Source: Microlunatus sp035634295 (GTDB lineage Bacteria; Actinomycetota; Actinomycetes; Propionibacteriales; Propionibacteriaceae). Taken from it: a stretch of 64,000 nucleotides of DNA. Shown here piece after piece: positions 7,512 to 16,713 of the stretch. The notes beneath the pieces are model-generated. The model saw only the letters and a list, made by a program, of their open reading frames with translations. It did no database searches and was not told the origin of the DNA. Location of the stretch: assembly GCA_035634295.1 (NCBI GenBank), contig DASQDG010000075.1, positions 1 to 64,000 of the forward strand, written 5' to 3'. Both the position numbers and the translations under genes were made by a program. Numbering within the stretch: the stretch's first letter is position 1; each line of letters begins with the position of its first letter.

Positions 7512-8447
7512 ATGGGAGATTGTGTGTATGACCTGCACCGGTTGCGGCTGCTCCGTGAGCTGAAGCATCGCGGCACCCTCGCCGCCGTCGCCCAAGCCCT
7601 CACCTACAGCCCGTCCACCATCTCCCAGCAGCTGTCGCAGCTCGAGACTGAGGTTGGCGTACCGCTCCTTGAGCCGGTCGGGCGACGTGTCCGGCTCACG
7701 GCCGAAGCGGAGACCCTCGTTGGCCATGTTGAGGCAGTCCTCGCCCGCCTTGAAATCGCTGAAGCTGAAGTCGCTGCAAGCCGGACCACCCTGACCGGGC
7801 AGCTACGAATCGCGACCTTCCAGACCGCCGCCGCCAGCCTGGTCCTGCCCGCGGTCTACGCGCTCAGCCGGCAACACCCTTCACTAGAGGTCAGGGTCGC
7901 GCACCTCGAACCCGAACGCGCCCTCCCTGCCCTGGCCGCGCATGACTTCAACCTCGTCATCGCCGAGGAGTACCCCGGACGACCCCACCCCCAGCTCACC
8001 GGCCTGGAATCGGAGACGCTGTGCGAAGACCCCATCCGGCTCGCCGGCGCCGGCGCAACCTCACTTGCTCAACTGGCCGCGCGCCCCTGGGTGATGGAGC
8101 CCGAGGGCACCGTGCCCGGGCAGTGGGCTCGAGCGCTGTGTCGCCAAGCAGGATTCGAACCCGACGTCCGCTACACCTCGACCGATCTCACCTTCCACAC
8201 GCGCGTCGTCGAACAAGGCCTGGCAGTCTGCTTCCTCCCCGACCTCCTGTGGCACGACCGACCTGCCACCGTCACCCTGACCGACCTCCCCGAGCATCCC
8301 AGTCGTCGCGTCTTCACCGCCATCCGACAAGGCGCCCACGCCCACCCCTTCATTCGGGCAGCCAGGGCTGCCCTCAGAACAGCCGCAGAGGACCGCCTGT
8401 TCGCTGCTGGAGAACTGTCGGAAGAATCCGCGCCTGCCGAGCCTTGA
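7512..8447 (+). CDS. LysR family transcriptional regulator
   Basis: A 311-residue regulator. Residues about 5-65 form the LysR winged HTH (DLHRLRLLRELKHRG, then TLAAVAQALTYSPSTISQQL and the wing VGVPLLEPVGRRVRLT). Residues about 90-295 are the two-lobed periplasmic-binding-like effector domain (GQLRIATFQTAAASLVLPAV at its start). It is divergent from the amidohydrolase operon and probably responds to that pathway's substrate. The start could be ATG 7512 or GTG 7524; the second has GGGAGA a few bases upstream and matches where LysR proteins usually begin. The stop codon lies inside the lon operator region. Confidence 0.88.
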   Translation: MGDCVYDLHRLRLLRELKHRGTLAAVAQALTYSPSTISQQLSQLETEVGVPLLEPVGRRVRLTAEAETLVGHVEAVLARLEIAEAEVAASRTTLTGQLRIATFQTAAASLVLPAVYALSRQHPSLEVRVAHLEPERALPALAAHDFNLVIAEEYPGRPHPQLTGLESETLCEDPIRLAGAGATSLAQLAARPWVMEPEGTVPGQWARALCRQAGFEPDVRYTSTDLTFHTRVVEQGLAVCFLPDLLWHDRPATVTLTDLPEHPSRRVFTAIRQGAHAHPFIRAARAALRTAAEDRLFAAGELSEESAPAEP

Positions 8448-8463
8448 GTGAATGTCGCTCAAC
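8443..8463 (+). promoter_or_regulatory. HAIR-like HspR operator upstream of lon
   Basis: CTTGAGT (8443-8449), seven bases, then GCTCAAC (8457-8463). The HspR inverted repeat of actinobacteria (HAIR) is CTTGAGT-N7-ACTCAAG, so the left half is perfect and the right half matches 5 of 7. Streptomyces lon is known to be controlled by HspR. The box overlaps the stop of the LysR gene and ends 35 bases before the lon ATG. Confidence 0.6.
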
Positions 8464-8483
8464 TTCGCTGAGCGACCTTCACT
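8447..8483 (+). terminator. Hairpin between the LysR gene and lon
   Basis: Arms 8447-8461 and 8469-8483 pair at 14 of 15 positions around a 7-base loop. No U tract follows, and the lon ribosome-binding site (GGAGG, 8485-8489) starts one base after the stem. It may end the regulator transcript, serve as a second operator, or fold in the lon leader. Confidence 0.45.
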
Positions 8484-8497
8484 TGGAGGCTGAGCCC

Positions 8498-10849
8498 ATG
8501 TCGACCACCCGCCTACCCGTTCTCTTTCTCAATGACCTCGTCGTGCTGCCCGGCATGGTCGTGCCCGTCGAGCTGGACGACGCCGCTCGCGCCGCCGTCG
8601 ACGCCGCGCAGTCCGGCAGCGACAGCACCCTGCTCGTAGCTCCGCGACTCGAGGACCGCTACGCCTCGTACGGCGTGGTCGCCTCGATCGTCCAGGTGGG
8701 CCGGTTGGCCACTGGTGAGCCCGCCGCCGTGGTCCGAGCCTCTCGCCGGGTGCGGATCGGCTCGGGGGTGTCCGGCCCCGGCGCAGCCTTGTGGGTTGAA
8801 GCCGAAGAGCTCGAGCCCGCTGAGCACGACTCCGACTCCGTCCGAGCGCTCGCCAGCGAATACAAGGCTCTGGTGGTCGCAACCCTGCAGCGCCGGGACG
8901 CCTGGCAGGTGATCGACTCGGTCAACAAGCTGACCGACCCTTCGGCACTCGCCGACACCGCCGGTTACGCGCCGTACCTTACCGAACAGCAGAAGCGCCA
9001 GCTGCTGGAAACACCCGATGTGGTCGAGCGGTTGACCGTGCTGATCGCCTGGACCAAGGACCACCTCGCCGAAGCTGAGGTGTCGGACAAGATCGCCGGC
9101 GACGTCCGGGAAGGCATCGAGAAGAACCAGCGCGAGTTTCTCTTGCGCCAGCAGCTGGCCGCCATCCGCCACGAGCTCGGCGAAGACGAGCCCGAGGGGG
9201 CGCAGGACTACCGCGCCCGAGTCGAGGATGCCAACCTGCCCGAGGACGTCCGCCGCGCAGCCCTGCGTGAGGTGGGCAAGCTTGAGCGGGCCAGTGACCA
9301 GAGTCCGGACGCCGGCTGGATCCGCACCTGGCTGGACACCATCCTCGAGCTGCCGTGGCACGTGACCACCATCGACTCCACCGACGTGGTAGCCGCTCGG
9401 GAGGTGCTGGACACTGACCACCACGGGCTGGACGACGTCAAGGACCGGATCGTGGAATACCTGGCCATCCGTGCCCGTCGGGCCTCCCGCGGCCTCGAGG
9501 TCGTCGGCGGCCGCGGCTCCGGTGCCGTAATGGCCCTGGTCGGCCCGCCAGGGGTGGGCAAGACATCCCTCGGCGAGTCCGTGGCACGGGCGCTCGGCCG
9601 GAAGTTCGTCCGGGTCGCCCTGGGCGGCGTCCGCGACGAAGCCGAGATCCGAGGCCACCGGCGCACCTACGTCGGCGCTCTGCCCGGCCGCATCGTGCGG
9701 GCCATCACCGAGGCCGGCTCCAGGAATCCGGTCATCCTGCTGGACGAGATCGACAAGGTCGGATCGGACTACCGCGGGGACCCGAGCGCGGCCCTGCTCG
9801 AGGTGCTCGACCCGGCGCAGAATCACACCTTCCGCGATCACTACCTGGAGGTCGACCTAGACCTGTCGGACGTGGTGTTCCTGGCCACCGCCAACGTGAT
9901 CGAGACCATCCCACAGGCGCTGCTGGACCGGATGGAGTTGGTCACCCTTGACGGCTACACCGAGGACGACAAGATCGCCATCGCCCGCGACCACCTGCTG
10001 GCGCGACAGCTGGAGTTGGCCGCTCTCACACCCGATGAGGTGACCGTGACCGACGCGGCGTTGCGCGAGATCGCGGCGCACTACACCTACGAGCCCGGTG
10101 TGCGGCAGCTGCAGCGGCTGCTGGCGAAGGCGATGCGCAAGGCAGCCACCCGACTGGCCAGCAGGCCCGACGGATCGTCGCTGGTCATCGACGCCGACAA
10201 CCTGCGGGACTACCTGGGGCGGCCACGGCACACCCCGGAGGCACACGAGCGCACCTCCGTGCCGGGCGTCGCCACCGGACTGGCGGTCACCGGAATGGGT
10301 GGCGATGTGCTGTTCATCGAAGCCAGCGCGCTGGACGACCCGGCATCGGGCTCCGGCCAGGGCGGGTTGACGCTCACCGGCCAGCTAGGTGACGTGATGA
10401 AGGAGTCGGCTCAGATCGCCCTGTCCTACGTACGGGCACACGCCGAGCAGCTGGGCATTGCCGACACGACAGTGCTGGACCGCCGGATCCACGTGCACGT
10501 GCCCGCCGGAGCCGTACCCAAGGACGGTCCCTCGGCCGGCGTCACGATGGTGACCGCGTTGACGTCGATGGCGCTGGCTCGCCCGGTGCGTTCCGACGTC
10601 GGGATGACCGGTGAGGTCACGCTCAACGGTCGAGTGCTACCCATCGGCGGTGTGAAACAGAAGCTGCTGGCCGCGCAGCGGGCGGGGCTGACCACGGTCT
10701 ACCTGCCCAAGCGCAACGAGCCGGACCTGGACGACGTGCCGGCTGACGTGCTGGAGGCGGTCACTGTCCGACTGGTTTCCGACGTAGCCGAACTGGTCGG
10801 GCTGGCGATCGAGGGGCCGGACGCGGGCCGACAGAGCATGGCAGCCTGA
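8498..10849 (+). CDS. lon: ATP-dependent protease La (Lon)
   Basis: A 783-residue cytosolic AAA+ serine protease that degrades misfolded and regulatory proteins. The N-terminal substrate domain (about 1-200) begins LPVLFLNDLVVLPGM; the ATPase carries Walker A GPPGVGKTS near 349-357, Walker B VILLDEIDKV and the arginine-finger region; the protease domain has catalytic Ser near 679 in KDGPSAGVTM and Lys near 720 in GGVKQKLL, the same spacing as E. coli Lon. ATG 8498 is chosen because GGAGG lies at 8485-8489 and family homology starts there; an in-frame extension to 8021 overlaps the LysR gene and is not used. An HspR-type operator upstream suggests heat-shock control. A strong terminator follows. 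Confidence 0.97.
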   Translation: MSTTRLPVLFLNDLVVLPGMVVPVELDDAARAAVDAAQSGSDSTLLVAPRLEDRYASYGVVASIVQVGRLATGEPAAVVRASRRVRIGSGVSGPGAALWVEAEELEPAEHDSDSVRALASEYKALVVATLQRRDAWQVIDSVNKLTDPSALADTAGYAPYLTEQQKRQLLETPDVVERLTVLIAWTKDHLAEAEVSDKIAGDVREGIEKNQREFLLRQQLAAIRHELGEDEPEGAQDYRARVEDANLPEDVRRAALREVGKLERASDQSPDAGWIRTWLDTILELPWHVTTIDSTDVVAAREVLDTDHHGLDDVKDRIVEYLAIRARRASRGLEVVGGRGSGAVMALVGPPGVGKTSLGESVARALGRKFVRVALGGVRDEAEIRGHRRTYVGALPGRIVRAITEAGSRNPVILLDEIDKVGSDYRGDPSAALLEVLDPAQNHTFRDHYLEVDLDLSDVVFLATANVIETIPQALLDRMELVTLDGYTEDDKIAIARDHLLARQLELAALTPDEVTVTDAALREIAAHYTYEPGVRQLQRLLAKAMRKAATRLASRPDGSSLVIDADNLRDYLGRPRHTPEAHERTSVPGVATGLAVTGMGGDVLFIEASALDDPASGSGQGGLTLTGQLGDVMKESAQIALSYVRAHAEQLGIADTTVLDRRIHVHVPAGAVPKDGPSAGVTMVTALTSMALARPVRSDVGMTGEVTLNGRVLPIGGVKQKLLAAQRAGLTTVYLPKRNEPDLDDVPADVLEAVTVRLVSDVAELVGLAIEGPDAGRQSMAA

Positions 10850-10858
10850 CCCACAGCA

Positions 10859-10887
10859 GCACGCCGGCTCCACAGGAGCCGGCGTGC
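10859..10887. terminator. Bidirectional terminator between lon and terC
   Basis: A perfect 13-bp stem (10859-10871 with 10875-10887) closes on a 3-base loop. It lies between the convergent ends of lon and terC and probably ends both. Confidence 0.85.
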
Positions 10888-10901
10888 GGCGCTGGCTGGA
10901 T

Positions 10902-11885
10902 CTAGCTGCGTGCGCTGACGGTGTTGTCGCTCTTGGTCTTGGCCAGGCTGGCCACGGTGGTGACGGCCAAGGTGACCAGGATGACCGACAGGGACAACCA
11001 GATGGGGATCTCGCCGCCGTACGGCGCCCAGTCCGCCAGGTGGTAGGTGTGCAGCGCGTGGAAGATGAGCTTGACGCCGATGAACGCCAAGATGACCGAA
11101 AGCCCGAGGGACAGGTAGACCAGCCGCTTGAGCAGGCCGCCGATCAGGAAGTAGAGCTGGCGCAGACCCATCAGGGCGAACACGTTGGCCGTAAACACCA
11201 GGTAAGGCTCCTGGGTCAAACCGTAGATCGCGGGGATCGAGTCCAGCGCGAACAGCAGGTCGGTGCTGCCAAGGGCGACGATGACGAAGAACATCGGGGT
11301 GATCATCCGGACGCCGTCGCGAACGACGGTCAGCTTGGTGCCCTCGTAATCTTCGGTGGCCTTGAAGCGCCGCTTGACCAGCCGCATCACTGCATTGTCC
11401 GGCGAGGCCTCGCTGCCGTCGTCGTGCTTGCGGTAGTCGATGATCAGCTTGATGGCGGTGTAGATGAGGAAGGCTCCGAACACGAAGAACACCCAGCTGA
11501 AGCGGTTGATCGCCGCCGCGCCCAAGGCAATGAAGATGCCGCGGAAGATGAGAGCCAAGATGATGCCCACCAGCAGAGCGAACTGCTGATACTGCCGCGG
11601 AACCTTCAGCTTCGTCATGATGATGATGAAGATGAAGAGGTTGTCGACCGACAGGCTGTATTCGGTCAGCCAGCCGGCGAAGAACTCGCCGGCATATCGG
11701 CCGCCGGAGACGTACCACACTCCAAGCCCGAAGAGCAGAGCCAAAGCGACGAAAATGCCGATGAAGGTGCCAGCCTCCTTCATCGACGGCTCATGCGGCC
11801 GACGGCCGAGAACGAACACGTCAACGGCCAGGATGATCACCATCACCACGACGGTGATGGCCCAGGCGTAGGGGTGAACTTGCAT
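10902..11885 (-). CDS. TerC family integral membrane protein (probable Mn2+ exporter)
   Basis: A 327-residue protein with about nine membrane segments. TerC family markers are SLSVDNLFIFIII near residue 80 and STDLLFALDSIPAIYGLT near 207-224, each with the membrane-embedded Asp residues thought to bind metal. Homologues (Alx, MeeF, TerC) export manganese or help metalate exported proteins. ATG 11885 was preferred over ATG 11891 because GGAAGG then lies seven bases upstream. A yybP-ykoY type leader upstream supports Mn2+-responsive expression. It is transcribed alone and convergent with lon. Confidence 0.92.
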   Translation of the reverse strand: MQVHPYAWAITVVVMVIILAVDVFVLGRRPHEPSMKEAGTFIGIFVALALLFGLGVWYVSGGRYAGEFFAGWLTEYSLSVDNLFIFIIIMTKLKVPRQYQQFALLVGIILALIFRGIFIALGAAAINRFSWVFFVFGAFLIYTAIKLIIDYRKHDDGSEASPDNAVMRLVKRRFKATEDYEGTKLTVVRDGVRMITPMFFVIVALGSTDLLFALDSIPAIYGLTQEPYLVFTANVFALMGLRQLYFLIGGLLKRLVYLSLGLSVILAFIGVKLIFHALHTYHLADWAPYGGEIPIWLSLSVILVTLAVTTVASLAKTKSDNTVSARS

Positions 11886-11922
11886 GCACATGCCTTCCGA
11901 GAAGGGTCTATGAGATCGATCT

Positions 11923-12037
11923 CGGAGGTCTCTTCCGCTCGCCTGAACGAGCCGATGGCACCGGGGGCCCCCAAGGCGTCACTGGCTGAGGTGCGGTCCG
12001 TGATGACGATGCCGACGCGAGGGAATACTCCCCTCCG
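11923..12037 (-). promoter_or_regulatory. yybP-ykoY-like manganese riboswitch in the terC leader
   Basis: On the minus strand CGGAGG (12037-12032) is followed by the conserved GGGGAGTA, an internal arm with GTCATCACGG, a GC-rich hairpin around GGGGGCCCCC, and ends in GAGACCTCCG (to 11923), whose CCTCCG pairs with the first CGGAGG to close helix P1. GGGGAGUA and the terminal AGACC are hallmarks of the yybP-ykoY riboswitch, which senses Mn2+ and often precedes TerC-type exporters. The element ends 37 bases before the terC ATG. Identity is by eye, without a covariance model. Confidence 0.75.
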
Positions 12038-12106
12038 CGAGGCAAGTCTGTCAGCATCGGGCTAATTTGCGGAATCGGACGCCTTGACTCGCCTGCAGAA
12101 GCGCGG

Positions 12107-13777
12107 CTACGCCTGCACCGCCGGTCGACCCGTTCCCGTTGGGAGCGTCGCCGCCCGCGAAACCGCCGCCAACAGCCGACTCAGGCCCACGCGCGTGCCT
12201 GGCGGCAGGAAGACTGTCCGCAGGACGACCTCACCTCCGTTCCGCAGGGGCGCGGACTCGGGAGCCAGTGCAGCCGCCCGGTCCATTGCCCACTGCAGCG
12301 CCGCACGGTCGGTCGACGGGTCCACGAGAGCGACCACGCGCTCCAGCGGCGCCAGCGCGACAAGCCTCTCGAGCTCGTGGACGACGCCGGTGTTCAGCCC
12401 AGTGAAGCCGCGGAGGTCGAGCAGCACCGCATCAACGTCGGGTACCAGCGCCTCGACCGCCGGACGCCAGGTGTCGTCGTGGCAGAGCAGCTCGTTGACC
12501 CGATAGCGCCCGTCCCGGTCGGGCAGCAGATCCAGCTCCTGCAGTCGAGAACGCAGCGACGCCTGGTCGGTGACGAAGCGTAGCCCCAGCTTGCCGCGGA
12601 TGAAGTCCAGGAACTCGTCGGGTTCGAGGATCTCGCTGGCGAGGTCGGTGCCGGTGATGAGCTCGACACTGCCCACCCACCGCCACCGCTGAGTAAGGTC
12701 GCGCAGCAGCCGCGCGCTTCGCTCTCGCGAGCCGAACGTCCGCAGCAGCAACAGCCGCACCGAAGGCTTGGGGTCCGGACGGGGCAACAGCGCCGCCGCA
12801 AACAGGATCACCAGCAGCACGCCGTAGGCCGCCGCCGTCAGCAGGGCCGCCTGAGCACCCTGAGTGGCCAGGTTCAAGATCACCCAGAGGGCAGCGACGA
12901 ACCACCATTGCAGGATGAGCAGTGTCTGGTCGCTGGCCCACTTGGCCTGGTAGAGCCGGGCCAACACCAAGCCGTACGCCGCAAGCAGGCCCAGCAAGCC
13001 CAGGCTGTAACCGAGCTGCGACCAAGCGTAGTGATCAAAGGCCCTTCCGTAGCGCAGGTATAGCAGCGGCAGATAGAGCAGCATCGCCGCCAGCGTGAGC
13101 ACGATCAGCCCGGGCGTGACCAGCCAGGCGGCCCCCCGCAGAGCCGGAGCGCCGGTGGCCAGCACGAAGAGCGCTGGGACGACCACCACGACGGCCGTCA
13201 GCGCCAGCCCCTCGATAAGACTCGTATCCCCTCCGACGAGGAGCAGCACCACAACCCCAGTGAGGTATCCGAGCCAAGCCAGCCATCGCGTGCGCCGGGT
13301 GCTGGGTGAAAGGGCGATGAGCGTCGGCACGATCGGCCAGGCCAGCAGCGCGGTCAGGGCGACCGGCCGGATGACTCCCCAATCGAGGTTCTCGACATAG
13401 TGGTACACGGCGGTGATCGACAAGCCGTAGCCCAGACCCGCGGCCACAAACACCACCTTGAGTCGGACTGCCGCGCGGCCGGCCACCTCAAGCATCGGCA
13501 CCGGGGTCTCGTCCTCGCCTTCCACGAGCGCGATAGTGAGCGGTGGCGAGGGCGGCGGTGGAGGGAGACCACGATCGGCGCCAATCGGTTGAGGGGCAGG
13601 AGTGGCCGGACTGCCCAGCGGAGCGCTGGAGCGGCGCATCCCCCGGTCGATGCTGCGGCGGTACGCCCACAGCAGCAGAGCACAGACGGGCCAGGTGCCG
13701 ATCACCGCAACTAGCACGGCCATGAAGATGCTGCCCAGGACGAGGCTGCTCATATCAGTGTCGCCGTACGGGTTCAT
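12107..13777 (-). CDS. Polytopic membrane protein with C-terminal alpha/beta domain, function unknown
   Basis: A 556-residue protein I do not recognise. One membrane segment lies near residues 12-38, then a proline-rich linker (PQPIGADRGLPPPPPSPP), then about eight further segments between 105 and 335. Residues 340-556 form a soluble domain: LLLLRTFGSRERSARLL opens it, followed by VGSVELITGTDLASEIL, LEPDEFLDFIRGKL, DAVLLDLRGFTGLNTGVV, VHELERLVALAP and VVALVDPSTD. The alternating hydrophobic strands and the LLDLRGF...N.GV..EL pattern suggest a TIR- or Rossmann-like fold. It is a lone gene between terC and uvrB, with no clear partner. Start at ATG 13777. Function is not inferred. Confidence 0.8.
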   Translation of the reverse strand: MNPYGDTDMSSLVLGSIFMAVLVAVIGTWPVCALLLWAYRRSIDRGMRRSSAPLGSPATPAPQPIGADRGLPPPPPSPPLTIALVEGEDETPVPMLEVAGRAAVRLKVVFVAAGLGYGLSITAVYHYVENLDWGVIRPVALTALLAWPIVPTLIALSPSTRRTRWLAWLGYLTGVVVLLLVGGDTSLIEGLALTAVVVVVPALFVLATGAPALRGAAWLVTPGLIVLTLAAMLLYLPLLYLRYGRAFDHYAWSQLGYSLGLLGLLAAYGLVLARLYQAKWASDQTLLILQWWFVAALWVILNLATQGAQAALLTAAAYGVLLVILFAAALLPRPDPKPSVRLLLLRTFGSRERSARLLRDLTQRWRWVGSVELITGTDLASEILEPDEFLDFIRGKLGLRFVTDQASLRSRLQELDLLPDRDGRYRVNELLCHDDTWRPAVEALVPDVDAVLLDLRGFTGLNTGVVHELERLVALAPLERVVALVDPSTDRAALQWAMDRAAALAPESAPLRNGGEVVLRTVFLPPGTRVGLSRLLAAVSRAATLPTGTGRPAVQA

Positions 13778-13889
13778 GGCGCCTCCCTGATCCGGCGCAG
13801 CCTCCGGCGATCACGGCTAGCGGTCGCCAGCCCGCGCAACCAGCATCTGCTCCCGGCCGAGGGCTGTCAACGCGATTCCCCCCCGACTC

Positions 13890-15986
<2,097 letters not shown>

Positions 15987-15993
15987 GATGGAG

Positions 15994-16016
15994 AGCCTAC
16001 GTCGATGGACTGACAG
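15994..16016 (-). promoter_or_regulatory. DNA-damage (RecA-independent, PafBC-type) promoter of uvrB
   Basis: On the minus strand CTGTCAGTC (16016-16008), eight bases, then TAGGCT (15999-15994), seven bases, then the uvrB ATG. The RecA-independent damage promoter of mycobacteria has consensus TTGTCRGTG-N8-TANNNT. The -10 TAG is also the stop codon of coaE. The same arrangement is found at polA. Confidence 0.75.
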
Positions 16017-16626
16017 TTCTCGCGGCTTGGAATTGGCCTCCAATCAGGTCCTGCCAGAGGGCATCGGCCTGCGAGAGCAGCTCCGCCACGGTGCCGTTGT
16101 TGACCAGCACCCGGTCCGCTGACTCGACTCTGCGCCGGCGGTCGGTCTGCGCTGACATCCGGGCCTGCGCCTGCTCACTGGTCAGGTCGTTGCGCTCCTG
16201 CAGCCGTCGACGCTGGACGCCCGGGTCGAGGTCGACGACGACCACGACGTCAAAGCTGCCCGCCTGGCCGGTTTCCACCAGAAGTGGGATGACGTGCACC
16301 ACGATGGCGTCCGGGTGGGCGGCAGATTCCAACTCCGCCGCTCGGGCCCGGACCGCAGGATGCACGATGCGTTCCAAGTCACGCCTGGCCTCGTCGTCGG
16401 CGAACACGACGCTGCCGAGGGCCGTCCGGTCCAACGAGCCGTCGGGTCGGAGCACGGCCGGCCCGAACCGGTCCACCACGGCGGCCAGTCCCGAAGTGCC
16501 GGGCTCGACCACTTCTCGAGCCAGCAGGTCCGAGTCGATGACGACCGCTCCCAGCTCAGCGAGCCGGTCGGAGACGGCCGTCTTGCCCGAGGCGATGCCG
16601 CCGGTCAACGCCACCCGAAGCACCAC
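15997..16626 (-). CDS. coaE: Dephospho-CoA kinase
   Basis: A 209-residue P-loop kinase that phosphorylates dephospho-CoA, the last step of coenzyme A synthesis. LTGGIASGKTAV (about 8-19) is the P-loop with the CoaE form GGIASGKT; VIDSDLLAREVV is the substrate-binding Asp region; VHVIPLLVETG and VVVVDLDPGVQRRRL are conserved strand-loop parts. Starts at GTG 16626 or 16623. It lies between rpsA and uvrB, a common actinobacterial order, and its stop codon is part of the uvrB promoter. Confidence 0.95.
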   Translation of the reverse strand: MVLRVALTGGIASGKTAVSDRLAELGAVVIDSDLLAREVVEPGTSGLAAVVDRFGPAVLRPDGSLDRTALGSVVFADDEARRDLERIVHPAVRARAAELESAAHPDAIVVHVIPLLVETGQAGSFDVVVVVDLDPGVQRRRLQERNDLTSEQAQARMSAQTDRRRRVESADRVLVNNGTVAELLSQADALWQDLIGGQFQAARTVSPST

Positions 16627-16656
16627 AGCACCCTAGCGATCGCTGCTGCCCCGAAA

Positions 16657-16698
16657 CGGCCGAGCCCCCGCCTCTGCATAGAGACGGGGGCTCGGCCG
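16657..16698 (-). terminator. rpsA transcription terminator
   Basis: Arms 16657-16674 and 16681-16698 pair at 17 of 18 positions around a 6-base loop, immediately after the rpsA stop on the minus strand. No long U tract follows, as is common in high-GC actinobacteria. Confidence 0.85.
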
Positions 16699-16713
16699 GT
16701 GGCTGTCGACGGC

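Noticed and set aside
8461..8477. ClgR box before lon
   Set aside because: TTCGCTGAGCGA is palindromic, but the spacing between CGC and GCG is three bases where ClgR sites have about five.
8021..8497. Upstream in-frame extension of lon
   Set aside because: It runs through the LysR gene in another frame, and GGAGG before ATG 8498 fits the known Lon start.
10884..12065. Plus-strand frame across terC and its leader
   Set aside because: Overlaps terC on the other strand; the peptide is Asp/Gln/His-rich with no domain.
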